A stretch of 51,809 nucleotides of DNA from Neobacillus cucumis (GTDB lineage Bacteria; Bacillota; Bacilli; Bacillales; Cytobacillaceae). Below, in pieces: positions 33,831 to 41,667 of the stretch (position 1 is its first letter; each line of letters starts with the position of its first letter). The stretch lies in the NCBI RefSeq assembly GCF_016908975.1, contig NZ_JAFBEX010000029.1, positions 1-51,809 of the forward strand, read 5' to 3'. The position numbers and the translations under genes are program-made. A model generated the notes under the pieces. That model was not told where the DNA came from, did not search any database, and saw only the letters and a list, made by a program, of their open reading frames with translations.

Positions 33831-34214
33831 ATGAGTACAGAATTAAACCGAAATGTATCAAAAATGCAGACAACCTATGTAGAGCAGCAAGAATATGCCG
33901 AGATTGCTTCAGCTCGTAAAAGAAAATTAGTGCTTAGGCGTTTATCGGTGTTCTTTGTTTTTGCTAGCTTGCTAACTTATTTGATGATTTCAAGTTACAT
34001 TTCCCAAACCACTAAACTCGAGTCTACACTTGCTCAGAAGCAAAAGCTTAATCATCAGCTTGCTGATATAAAGAAGCAGCAAACGATTCTTAAAGAAGAC
34101 ATTGTTAAACTAAATGATGATGATTATATTGCGAAGTTGGCAAGGAAAGAGTATTTTTTCTCTAAGAAGGGTGAAATCATTTTTAATATACCGGATGAAA
34201 GCAAAGAAAATTGA
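33831..34214 (+). CDS. divIC: Cell division protein DivIC
   Basis: A 127-aa FtsB-like bitopic protein of the divisome, partner of FtsL and DivIB. A cytoplasmic N-terminus (residues 1-40), one membrane span (about 41-57, LSVFFVFASLLTYLMIS) and an extracellular leucine-zipper-like coiled coil (LEQKQKL region) lead to the conserved DDDYIAKLARKEYFFSKKGEIIF end. The RBS is AAGGAGG. It follows yabQ by 16 bases. Confidence 0.95.
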   Translation: MSTELNRNVSKMQTTYVEQQEYAEIASARKRKLVLRRLSVFFVFASLLTYLMISSYISQTTKLESTLAQKQKLNHQLADIKKQQTILKEDIVKLNDDDYIAKLARKEYFFSKKGEIIFNIPDESKEN

Positions 34215-34231
34215 ACCAGCTGTGCGAGTTA

Positions 34232-34261
34232 TTGACACTGATTTTTTAGTTTCTGTATAAT
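34232..34261 (+). promoter_or_regulatory. yabR sigma-A promoter
   Basis: Consensus TTGACA (34232-34237), 18-bp spacer, consensus TATAAT (34256-34261). Confidence 0.85.
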
Positions 34262-34309
34262 ATATAGAAACATTGATTTTGAATATTATTAGGGAGGAAC
34301 ATTCTTTTT

Positions 34310-34738
34310 ATGTCAATTGAAGTAGGCAGCAAGTTACAAGGAAAGGTAACAGGGATAACAAATTTCGGAGCGTTTGTGGAACTGCCGGGTGGATCAACAG
34401 GACTTGTTCACATCAGTGAGGTTGCTGACAATTATGTCAAGGATATCAATGATCATTTAAAGGTTGGCGACCAAGTTGAAGTTAAAGTCCTTAATGTTGA
34501 GAATGGGAAAATTGGCTTATCGATTAAAAAGGCAAAGGATCGGCCAGAGCCGGAAAAAAAGCAGTATTCACAATCGCAACGCCCTCGTCAAAGCCGTTCA
34601 AACGATCGTAATAACAATAAACCGGAAACCTTTGAGTCTAAAATGGCCAAATTCCTAAAGGATAGTGAAGATCGTTTATCTTCCCTAAAGCGCAACACGG
34701 AATCTAAGCGTGGAGGAAGAGGAGCTAGACGGGGTTAA
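34310..34738 (+). CDS. yabR: S1-domain RNA-binding protein YabR
   Basis: A 142-aa protein with one S1 domain at residues 1-75 (GSKLQGKVTGITNFGAFVELPGGSTGLVHISEV then VKVLNVENGKIGLSIKKA), like polynucleotide phosphorylase and general stress protein 13. A basic, Arg/Asn/Gln-rich disordered tail ends KRGGRGARRG. Probably ribosome- or mRNA-associated; exact role not known. The RBS is GGGAGG. It has its own consensus promoter and terminator. Confidence 0.92.
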   Translation: MSIEVGSKLQGKVTGITNFGAFVELPGGSTGLVHISEVADNYVKDINDHLKVGDQVEVKVLNVENGKIGLSIKKAKDRPEPEKKQYSQSQRPRQSRSNDRNNNKPETFESKMAKFLKDSEDRLSSLKRNTESKRGGRGARRG

Positions 34739-34788
34739 CTTGCTGCACACTTATAATGAGATAAGGCAGGTTTCACTTTAATCGATAA

Positions 34789-34817
34789 AAGACAAGTCAG
34801 CGGAGACTTGTCTTTTT
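34789..34817 (+). terminator. yabR terminator
   Basis: Stem AAGACAAGTC / GACTTGTCTT followed by T. Confidence 0.88.
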
Positions 34818-34827
34818 GTATATTCTT

Positions 34828-34876
34828 AAAGGTGCCTGTCACCATGTGAATTCTTCACATGGTGACAGGCACCTTT
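34828..34876. repeat. Perfect palindromic element, 23-bp arms
   Basis: Arms 34828-34850 and 34854-34876 are exact reverse complements around a 3-base loop (TTC). Each arm carries GGTGCCTGTCACC-type sequence. It is followed by TTCT, so it could also terminate. I recall similar GGTGCCTGTCACC palindromes in other Bacillaceae. It lies between the yabR terminator and the spoIIE promoter. Confidence 0.8.
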
Positions 34877-34925
34877 TCTACTTTTAACGACATAAATATA
34901 TTATTTGAAAAGAATATAGTGAAAA

Positions 34926-34991
34926 CCGTCGAACGATTATTTGAGCTTGTTCACTATTTTGACAAAATTTTGAATCTATTAAATTTATAAT
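34926..34991 (+). promoter_or_regulatory. spoIIE promoter, Spo0A-activated sigma-A type
   Basis: TTGACA (34959-34964) and TATAAT (34986-34991) are separated by 21 bp, not 17. The B. subtilis spoIIE promoter has the same long spacer and depends on Spo0A~P. TTTTGACAAAA over the -35 is an inverted 0A-like box, and CGTCGAA at 34927-34933 is a further box. Confidence 0.85.
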
Positions 34992-35026
34992 AGTTTGCAA
35001 CGATGAAAGAATAGGGAGTGTGATTT

Positions 35027-37501
35027 ATGGAAAAGACTCACGTAAGTTTCATAGAACCAGTCGGTGAAGTCAACCTTCATTCATCTAAATGGGATTTTGG
35101 AAAAGGATTACGCAAAATTCAATTAATGGTTGAGTCCTTTTTTATAAAAAAGGGTTACCTATTAGTATTAGTTGGATTCTTACTTGGCCGCGCATTAATA
35201 TTAGCAAAGTTAACTCCGTTCTGTCTGCCATTCTTTGCTTCCGTCTATTTAATTAAACGAGATCGAGCACCGCTTGCTTTGATCGGACTAATTGTCGGGG
35301 CAGCAACTATTTCATTGGGGAATGCTGTCTTTACCTTTGCCGTTACTGTTTTATTCTTAACCATTTACCGCTTGAGTGAAAAGTGGCTGACAAATGAAGT
35401 AAGGTCCCTGCCTGTTTTTGTCGGGATTATCCTAGGTGTTGGAAAACTAGCAGAGTCGTTTATTGTATCAAGACAATTATCGACCTACGATCTCATGATG
35501 GTAGGAGTTCAGGCGAGCTTAGCCTTTATTCTAACGCTAATTTTTTTACAAAGCATCCCGCTATTAACCATAAATAAACGAAGACAGCTTTTAAAGACAG
35601 AAGAGATTGTCTGTTTAATCATTATGCTGGCTTCTATTTTATCCGGAACAATTGGCTGGAAGGTTTACGATATGTCAGTAGAACATATCATGTCAAGATA
35701 TCTAGTCCTAGTCTTTTCCTTTATTGCCGGAGCTACAGTAGGTTCTACAGTTGGGGTTGTGACGGGATTAATTTTTAGCCTGGCGAGTGTTTCTAGCTTC
35801 TATCATATGAGTCTATTAGCGTTTTCAGGTGTTCTTGGTGGTCTGTTAAAAGAAGGGAAAAAAGTGGGGGTTTCCATTGGGTTATTTATTGCAACCCTAC
35901 TAATTGGTATGTATGGAGAAGGCAACGGGTCCATTCTACAAACGGTATTGGAGACATTAGCGGCTATTCTTTTATTCCTGTTAACACCACAAGCCTTAAC
36001 ATCGAGACTAGCAAAATATATCCCGGGGACACCTGAACACACGGCTGAACAGCAAAAATACATGCGCAAGATGCGAGATGTTACCGCACAGAGAGTTTCT
36101 CAATTTTCAAGTGTCTTTCATGCCCTTTCACATAGTTTCTCTCAAATGGAAGTCATGCAGGAGGACGAGGAACAAGAACGTGAAATGGACTACTTTATGA
36201 GCAATGTTACCGAACGTACCTGCCAAACATGCTTTAAAAAGGAACAATGCTGGGCAAAGAATTTTAATACAACCTATGCATCAATGGAAGAGATTATTCG
36301 TGAGATGGATCAAAATGACGGCAATGTGTCACCTAGATTAACGAGAGAATGGGATAAGATTTGTTCGCGTCCCAAAAAAGTTTATGAAACCATTGGTCAG
36401 CAGTTAACCTTCTTCCAAGCCAATTTGAAATTGAAAAAGCAGGTGCGGGAAAGTCGGAAACTGGTAGCCGAGCAATTGTTGGGTGTATCGGAAGTAATGG
36501 ACAACTTCGCAAAAGAAATTCAACGTGAACGAGAGAATCACCATAAGCAGGAAGAACAAATCATGGAGGCTATCCAGGATTTTGGCATTCAAATCGAACA
36601 AGTAGAAATCTACAGTCTTGAACAAGGCAATGTCGATATCGAGATGACTATCCCATTTTGTAATGGTCATGGAGAGTGTGAAAAATTAGTGGCCCCGATG
36701 CTGTCCGATATTCTTGGGGAAACAATTATCGTAAACAAAGAGGAATGTGCAACCATTCCCCATGGAGTTTGTCATGTAAACTTCAGGTCATCAAAGGCTT
36801 ATACGGTAGAGACTGGTGTTGCGCATGCCGCAAAAGATGGGGGGCTAGTTTCAGGGGACAGCTATTCAACAATTGAGCTGGGCTTAGGGAAATTTGCGAT
36901 TGCCATTAGCGATGGCATGGGTAATGGAGAAAGAGCTCACTATGAAAGTAGTGAGACATTGCAGCTGCTGCAAAAGATTTTACAATCTGGTATTGAAGAA
37001 AAAGTGGCAATCAAATCTGTAAATAGCATCCTTTCATTGCGAACTACGGATGAAATCTTTTCTACTTTAGACTTAGCCATGATTGATTTGAAAAATGCTT
37101 CAGCCAATTTCCTTAAAGTTGGCTCAACACCGAGTTTTATAAAAAGAGGGAATAAAGTCATTAAAATCCAGGCAAGTAATTTGCCAATGGGCATCCTGCA
37201 AGAATTTGAGGTAGATGTTGTCAGTGAACAATTAAAAGCTGGAGATCTGCTGATTATGATGAGTGATGGTGTATTTGAAGGACCAAAACATGTTGAAAAT
37301 TATGACCTTTGGATGAAACGGAAGGTACAAGAATTAGAGACGGATGACCCGCAAGAGGTTGCTGATTTAATAATGGAAGAAGTAATTCGCTCTCGCTCTG
37401 GATTTATTGATGATGATATGACTGTGACCGTAGCAAAAATTAAACACAATACACCAAAGTGGGCAACCATTCCGATGCAAAAAGTAAAGCGACATGCTTA
37501 A
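35027..37501 (+). CDS. spoIIE: Stage II sporulation protein E, SpoIIE phosphatase
   Basis: An 824-aa membrane PP2C-type phosphatase that dephosphorylates SpoIIAA and so activates sigma-F in the forespore; it also acts at the polar septum with FtsZ. Residues about 40-325 hold around ten membrane spans. A central region with CQTCFKKEQCW (Cys cluster near 400) follows. The C-terminal PP2C domain has GLVSGDSYS, AISDGMGNGERA near residue 625 and LLIMMSDGVFEG, with metal-binding aspartates in place. The RBS is GGGAGTG. Length agrees with B. subtilis. Confidence 0.98.
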   Translation: MEKTHVSFIEPVGEVNLHSSKWDFGKGLRKIQLMVESFFIKKGYLLVLVGFLLGRALILAKLTPFCLPFFASVYLIKRDRAPLALIGLIVGAATISLGNAVFTFAVTVLFLTIYRLSEKWLTNEVRSLPVFVGIILGVGKLAESFIVSRQLSTYDLMMVGVQASLAFILTLIFLQSIPLLTINKRRQLLKTEEIVCLIIMLASILSGTIGWKVYDMSVEHIMSRYLVLVFSFIAGATVGSTVGVVTGLIFSLASVSSFYHMSLLAFSGVLGGLLKEGKKVGVSIGLFIATLLIGMYGEGNGSILQTVLETLAAILLFLLTPQALTSRLAKYIPGTPEHTAEQQKYMRKMRDVTAQRVSQFSSVFHALSHSFSQMEVMQEDEEQEREMDYFMSNVTERTCQTCFKKEQCWAKNFNTTYASMEEIIREMDQNDGNVSPRLTREWDKICSRPKKVYETIGQQLTFFQANLKLKKQVRESRKLVAEQLLGVSEVMDNFAKEIQRERENHHKQEEQIMEAIQDFGIQIEQVEIYSLEQGNVDIEMTIPFCNGHGECEKLVAPMLSDILGETIIVNKEECATIPHGVCHVNFRSSKAYTVETGVAHAAKDGGLVSGDSYSTIELGLGKFAIAISDGMGNGERAHYESSETLQLLQKILQSGIEEKVAIKSVNSILSLRTTDEIFSTLDLAMIDLKNASANFLKVGSTPSFIKRGNKVIKIQASNLPMGILQEFEVDVVSEQLKAGDLLIMMSDGVFEGPKHVENYDLWMKRKVQELETDDPQEVADLIMEEVIRSRSGFIDDDMTVTVAKIKHNTPKWATIPMQKVKRHA

Positions 37502-37595
37502 CTAACTAATTTATCCATCCATTCAGTAAAATATGTATAAATCAACCTGATCTCGTCGAAAATGGTAGCAATACTGAATGTGGAGGGAGAAGGTT

Positions 37596-38336
37596 ATGTA
37601 CACAGGAAAGATTCGCCAAGTTTTATTGATAACGGATGGATGCTCCAACCAAGGTGATGATCCGATTGCCATGGCAGCACTTGCAAATGAACAAGGAATA
37701 ACAGTCAATGTTATTGGGGTCATGGAACAGGATGTCATTGATGAAAAGGGAATCTCGGAAATTGAAGGCATTGCTATGTCAGGCGGGGGAGTCAGTCAGA
37801 TTGTTTACGCCGAGCGACTTTCGCAGACCGTCCAAATGGTCACGCGGAAGGCAATGAACCAAACGATTCAAGGAGTGGTTAATCGTCAACTTCAGGAAAT
37901 TTTAGGGAGCTCTCAAACCATGGAGGATCTGCCGCCGGAAAAACGTGGAGAAGTCATGGAGGTCGTCGATGAATTAGGGGAAACTGTCGAATTAGAAGTG
38001 TTGATTCTTGTCGATACCAGCGCAAGTATGAAACACAAGCTTCCCACAGTAAAAGAGGCACTTCTTGACCTCTCTCTAAGCTTGAACGCACGGACCGGTG
38101 ATAATCTATTTTCAGTGTATGTATTTCCCGGGAAAAAGAATGATGTCGAAAAGCTGCTTGATTGGACACCAAAGCTACAAGTTTTGACAAGTGTCTTCTC
38201 GCAATTGTCGACAGGTGGCACTACTCCAACCGGGCCTGCTCTAAGAACCGCACTCTCTGCCTTCTCAGAAAAAAAACAATCATTAAGGAGCCTGCTGTCT
38301 CGTGATGATGAATCATTCTTTGAAGAATCTATGTAA
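37596..38336 (+). CDS. yabS: VWA-domain protein YabS
   Basis: A 246-aa protein with a von Willebrand A-type fold. An N-terminal half has LLITDGCSNQGDDP and a Rossmann-like VNVIGVME segment. The C-terminal half has a MIDAS motif: DTSAS near residue 142 and TGGTTPTG near residue 206. Its biochemical role is not known. ATG 37596 follows GGAGGGAGAAGG; the frame opens at 37578 without a site. It overlaps yabT by 35 bases, so the VWA protein and the kinase are translated together. Confidence 0.9.
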   Translation: MYTGKIRQVLLITDGCSNQGDDPIAMAALANEQGITVNVIGVMEQDVIDEKGISEIEGIAMSGGGVSQIVYAERLSQTVQMVTRKAMNQTIQGVVNRQLQEILGSSQTMEDLPPEKRGEVMEVVDELGETVELEVLILVDTSASMKHKLPTVKEALLDLSLSLNARTGDNLFSVYVFPGKKNDVEKLLDWTPKLQVLTSVFSQLSTGGTTPTGPALRTALSAFSEKKQSLRSLLSRDDESFFEESM

Positions 38337-39327
38337 GGTAAGCCCAGGGACCATCATTACGGGAAAATGGCACTCACAAAGTTATACCATTATAAAGGAA
38401 CTAGGATTTGGTGCAAATGGTGTGGTCTACCTTGCCAAACATAAGGACACTCAGGTTGCTCTAAAAATGAGTGATAATGGTATGTCCATCACCTCTGAGG
38501 TGAATGTGTTAAAATCCTTTGCAAAGGTCCAGGGACACTCCCTCGGACCTTGTTTGCTTGATGTCGATGATTGGGATCAAAATAATAGCCGGATTTCCTT
38601 TTATGTAATGGAATATATTCAAGGACCAGATTTTCTATCTTTTTTACAAACAAGAGGGCCATCTTGGACAAGTGTTTTATTTTTACAGCTGTTAAAGGAT
38701 TTAGAAGAGCTGCACCAAAACGGCTGGGTTTTTGGAGATCTTAAGCCAGAAAATTTAATTGTGACGGGACCACCACCGAAAATTAGATGCATTGATGTAG
38801 GTGGTACAACCATTAAAGGTCGGGCCATTAAAGAGTTCACCGAGTTTTATGATCGGGGGTATTGGGGATTAGGGTCCAGAAAGGCAGAGTCTTCCTACGA
38901 CTTATTTGCAGTGGCAATGATCATGGTGAATACTGCTTATCCCAAACGATTTACAAAAACAACAGGCGGGTTTTCGCAGTTGAAAGAAGCCATTCGACAA
39001 AAACAAGAGTTAAAAAATTTCGAACCTGTTATTCTAAAGGCTCTTCAAGGACAATATAGTGGGGCTAAAGAAATGAGGGCAGATTTATTAGATTTGATGG
39101 TTGTAAAAAAGAATGCAGCTGAGCAAATCAAACCAAGAGAAATGACACCTGACCCGACTCAATTGAAAAATACTGATGTAAAAAATACAAAAGGAAATCA
39201 ATCTGTTCCACTCTCAAGGCAAAGCTATCGACGAAAAAAGAAAAAAAGCGGCTGGATGGAATTTTTATTTATCATAATCGTTCTAGGTGTCCTATATGCT
39301 TGGTATACTTTTAATAATTTACCATAA
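38302..39327 (+). CDS. yabT: Membrane-anchored Hanks-type Ser/Thr kinase YabT
   Basis: A 341-aa protein kinase. The glycine loop ELGFGANGVVYLA is near residue 32, the ATP lysine in VALKMSD, the catalytic loop VFGDLKPENLIV near 146 and the metal motif CIDVGGTTIKGRA, a variant in place of DFG. A basic linker precedes one C-terminal membrane span (WMEFLFIIIVLGVLYAWY). In B. subtilis YabT is DNA-activated, works in sporulation and phosphorylates RecA. The start GTG 38302 is followed by two ATGs; AAGGAG lies 11 bases upstream inside yabS. Confidence 0.93.
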   Translation: MMMNHSLKNLCKVSPGTIITGKWHSQSYTIIKELGFGANGVVYLAKHKDTQVALKMSDNGMSITSEVNVLKSFAKVQGHSLGPCLLDVDDWDQNNSRISFYVMEYIQGPDFLSFLQTRGPSWTSVLFLQLLKDLEELHQNGWVFGDLKPENLIVTGPPPKIRCIDVGGTTIKGRAIKEFTEFYDRGYWGLGSRKAESSYDLFAVAMIMVNTAYPKRFTKTTGGFSQLKEAIRQKQELKNFEPVILKALQGQYSGAKEMRADLLDLMVVKKNAAEQIKPREMTPDPTQLKNTDVKNTKGNQSVPLSRQSYRRKKKKSGWMEFLFIIIVLGVLYAWYTFNNLP

Positions 39328-39427
39328 TAAAATGAAACCAAAACTTTTTTCATTCGTATAAGTAGAAAAACATATTTTCGATACCTTAATTTTTGATAGT
39401 TCATCCTCAAAAGTGGTAAGCTAAAAA

Positions 39428-39553
39428 GAAAAGCGAAAGCGCCTTGATTAGGGAAAAAAGTAGTTCATTTTTTCCTAGGGGCGACCGGCTAAAGACGAGC
39501 CTTCTTGACGGATTGGCTTAAGATCGGAGCCCCTAGGCGCTGTAGCTAGACAA
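39428..39553 (-). repeat. Dispersed hairpin repeat, short form variant B, copy 6, with internal insertion
   Basis: An inverted-orientation copy between yabT and tilS, outer stem AGCGCC/GGCGCT. It carries an extra 27-base palindromic insertion (39449-39475). No clear separate yabT terminator is visible before it. Confidence 0.82.
39449..39480. mobile_element. 27-bp palindromic insertion flanked by TAGGG
   Basis: GGAAAAAA (39452-39459) and TTTTTTCC (39468-39475) form a hairpin. The element is bordered by TAGGG at 39449-39453 and 39476-39480, which looks like a 5-bp target duplication. Related copies lack it. Confidence 0.45.
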
Positions 39554-39555
39554 AA

Positions 39556-39577
39556 GAAAAGCGGAAGCGCGTTAGCG
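39556..39577 (-). repeat. Terminal fragment of another repeat copy
   Basis: GAAAAGCGGAAGCGC repeats the end of the family again directly after the copy at 39428-39553, then diverges. It ends 36 bases before the tilS start. Confidence 0.6.
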
Positions 39578-39612
39578 ACTCCCAAATTTGCTTTAGAAAG
39601 TGTGCAATTGAT

Positions 39613-41001
39613 ATGTTGGAATCAAAAGTAGACGCCTTTCTTGACCGCCATTCTTTTTCACTTGAAAATAAAAGGATTGTCGTTGGGGTGTCAGGGGGAC
39701 CGGATTCATTAGCACTGCTTCATTATTTATTAACTGAAAGAGAAAAAAGAAACCTTTTCCTTGTAGTTGCCCACGTTGACCATATGTTTCGTGGAGAAGA
39801 ATCCTTTCAGGATGCCATGTTTGTCAAAGATTTTTGCAAACAGCACAATGTCACCTTTGAAATGGTTCAAGTTAACGTGAAGAAAATGATCGAGGAAACA
39901 GGTAAGAATTCTCAAATGGCAGCAAGAGAAGTAAGATATGATTTTTATCATAAAATAATGAAGCAGTATCAATGCCTGTATTTAGCACTGGGGCATCATG
40001 GCGATGACCAAATGGAAACCATGCTTATGCGGCTAACAAGGGGCAGTACTGGTAAAGCCAGAGCGGGTATTCCATTCTCGCGTTCGTTTTTTGAGGGGAT
40101 TATTTTTCGCCCATTCTTGTGCCTAACAAAAGATGAACTACAACACTATTGTGAAAGGCAAAATCTGATCCCAAGGATAGACCCGAGCAATGCAAAAGGA
40201 ATTTACAGCAGGAATCGGTTTCGCAAGCAGGTCCTGCCTTTTCTAAAAACAGAAAATAGCCATGCACATGAACATTTTCAGCGTTTTAGTGAAGAGCTGC
40301 AGAGTGATGAGGATTATTTACTAGAATTGACAGTGGAGCGCTTAAATACAGTATTGACAAAAAGAGAAGATGACAAAATAACTATTGACATGCATCGTTT
40401 TCTTGAAATGCCTTTACCTTTACAAAGGAGAGGGATTCAACTAATATTAAAATATCTTTATAAGGAAAAACCTGCATCTCTTTCTGCAATACATATTGAT
40501 CAAATTTTTTCTTTAATTCAACATCACGATCCTTCGGGTACACTTGATCTTCCTAGTGGGTTACGGGTTATTCGCTCTTATTTTCAACTCTCATTCCAAT
40601 ATGAGCAAATAAAAATTGAACCATATTATTATGAAATCAATGAACCGGGAACGATTATCCTGCCAAATGGGGGCAGGATAACAATTGATTATATTGCAGG
40701 GGGAAGTCCCGATGGGAACCCAAACACTGCTATATTTAATGCAGAGAAACTTCATTTTCCATTGATCATTCGAACTAGGAAAAAAGGCGACCGAATGACT
40801 ATAAAAGGTATATCGGGATCGAAAAAGTTAAAGGATATTTTTATTGATCAAAAAATTCCGCGGCAAGAACGGGAATGCTGGCCTGTCATTACGGATAGTG
40901 AGGGGTTCATAATGTGGCTTCCAAATGTAAAAAGGTCTTCTTTTGAAGGAGTCGATCCAGCCGCAAAACAATATATACAACTAACATACAATAAGCAATG
41001 A
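39613..41001 (+). CDS. tilS: tRNA(Ile)-lysidine synthase
   Basis: A 462-aa PP-loop ATPase that converts C34 of the CAU-anticodon tRNA-Ile to lysidine so that it reads AUA. The PP-loop GVSGGPDSLALLHYL lies at residues 25-39; AHVDHMFRGEES, ALGHHGDDQMETMLMRLTRG and DPSNAKGIYSRNRFR are family motifs. TilS-type C-terminal domains follow (RTRKKGDRMTIKGISGSKKLKDIFID). Only a weak GTG-rich upstream site is seen. hprT starts 21 bases after the stop. Confidence 0.96.
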   Translation: MLESKVDAFLDRHSFSLENKRIVVGVSGGPDSLALLHYLLTEREKRNLFLVVAHVDHMFRGEESFQDAMFVKDFCKQHNVTFEMVQVNVKKMIEETGKNSQMAAREVRYDFYHKIMKQYQCLYLALGHHGDDQMETMLMRLTRGSTGKARAGIPFSRSFFEGIIFRPFLCLTKDELQHYCERQNLIPRIDPSNAKGIYSRNRFRKQVLPFLKTENSHAHEHFQRFSEELQSDEDYLLELTVERLNTVLTKREDDKITIDMHRFLEMPLPLQRRGIQLILKYLYKEKPASLSAIHIDQIFSLIQHHDPSGTLDLPSGLRVIRSYFQLSFQYEQIKIEPYYYEINEPGTIILPNGGRITIDYIAGGSPDGNPNTAIFNAEKLHFPLIIRTRKKGDRMTIKGISGSKKLKDIFIDQKIPRQERECWPVITDSEGFIMWLPNVKRSSFEGVDPAAKQYIQLTYNKQ

Positions 41002-41022
41002 TCTTCTAGGGGGCACAGTCAT

Positions 41023-41571
41023 ATGATGAAAGATGATATTGAAAAGGTATTAGTTTCAGAAGAAGAAATTCAAAAGAAGATTAAGGAATTAGGATCACAA
41101 TTAACAGAAGAATATCAAGATCGTTTCCCGCTCGCAATTGGGGTTTTAAAAGGTGCAATGCCATTTATGTCTGATCTTTTAAAGCACATGGATTGTTATC
41201 TTGAAATGGATTTTATGGACGTTTCAAGCTATGGAACAGCGCTTGTATCTTCCGGAGAGGTTAAAATTTTAAAGGACCTTGATACATCTGTTGAAGGAAG
41301 GGACATATTAATTATTGAAGATATTATTGATAGTGGTTTAACACTAAGTTATTTAGTTGATTTATTCCATTATCGTAAAGCAAAATCAATTAAGATTGTT
41401 ACCTTGCTTGATAAACCTACAGGCAGGAAAAGTGATATTCAAGCAGATTATGTAGGCTTTATTGTTCCAGACGAATTTGTTGTAGGATATGGTTTGGATT
41501 ATATAGAAAAATATCGGAACCTTCCATATATTGGTGTATTGAAACCAGAAGTTTATAGCAATAATCAATAA
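41023..41571 (+). CDS. hprT: Hypoxanthine(-guanine) phosphoribosyltransferase
   Basis: A 182-aa purine-salvage enzyme making IMP/GMP from hypoxanthine/guanine and PRPP. The PRPP loop ILIIEDIIDSGLTLSYLV lies near residue 103, GVLKGAMPFMSDL and MDFMDVSSYG near 42-68, and IVPDEFVVGYGLDY near the end. AGGGGGCA lies 8 bases before the first of two adjacent ATGs. tilS-hprT-ftsH is a conserved order; in B. subtilis TilS and HprT can form a complex. Confidence 0.97.
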   Translation: MMKDDIEKVLVSEEEIQKKIKELGSQLTEEYQDRFPLAIGVLKGAMPFMSDLLKHMDCYLEMDFMDVSSYGTALVSSGEVKILKDLDTSVEGRDILIIEDIIDSGLTLSYLVDLFHYRKAKSIKIVTLLDKPTGRKSDIQADYVGFIVPDEFVVGYGLDYIEKYRNLPYIGVLKPEVYSNNQ

Positions 41572-41667
41572 AAAAGGCAAGCTTAAAATTGACAGCAATT
41601 CCGTGAATTAGTAAGATTTTCTATAATACTACTTAATATAGTTATTATCCGCGGGAGGAGGTAAGAG

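Noticed and set aside
34739..35026. tRNA genes before spoIIE
   Set aside because: Searched because B. subtilis has tRNAs here; no cloverleaf, TTCGA loop or CCA end is present in this gap.
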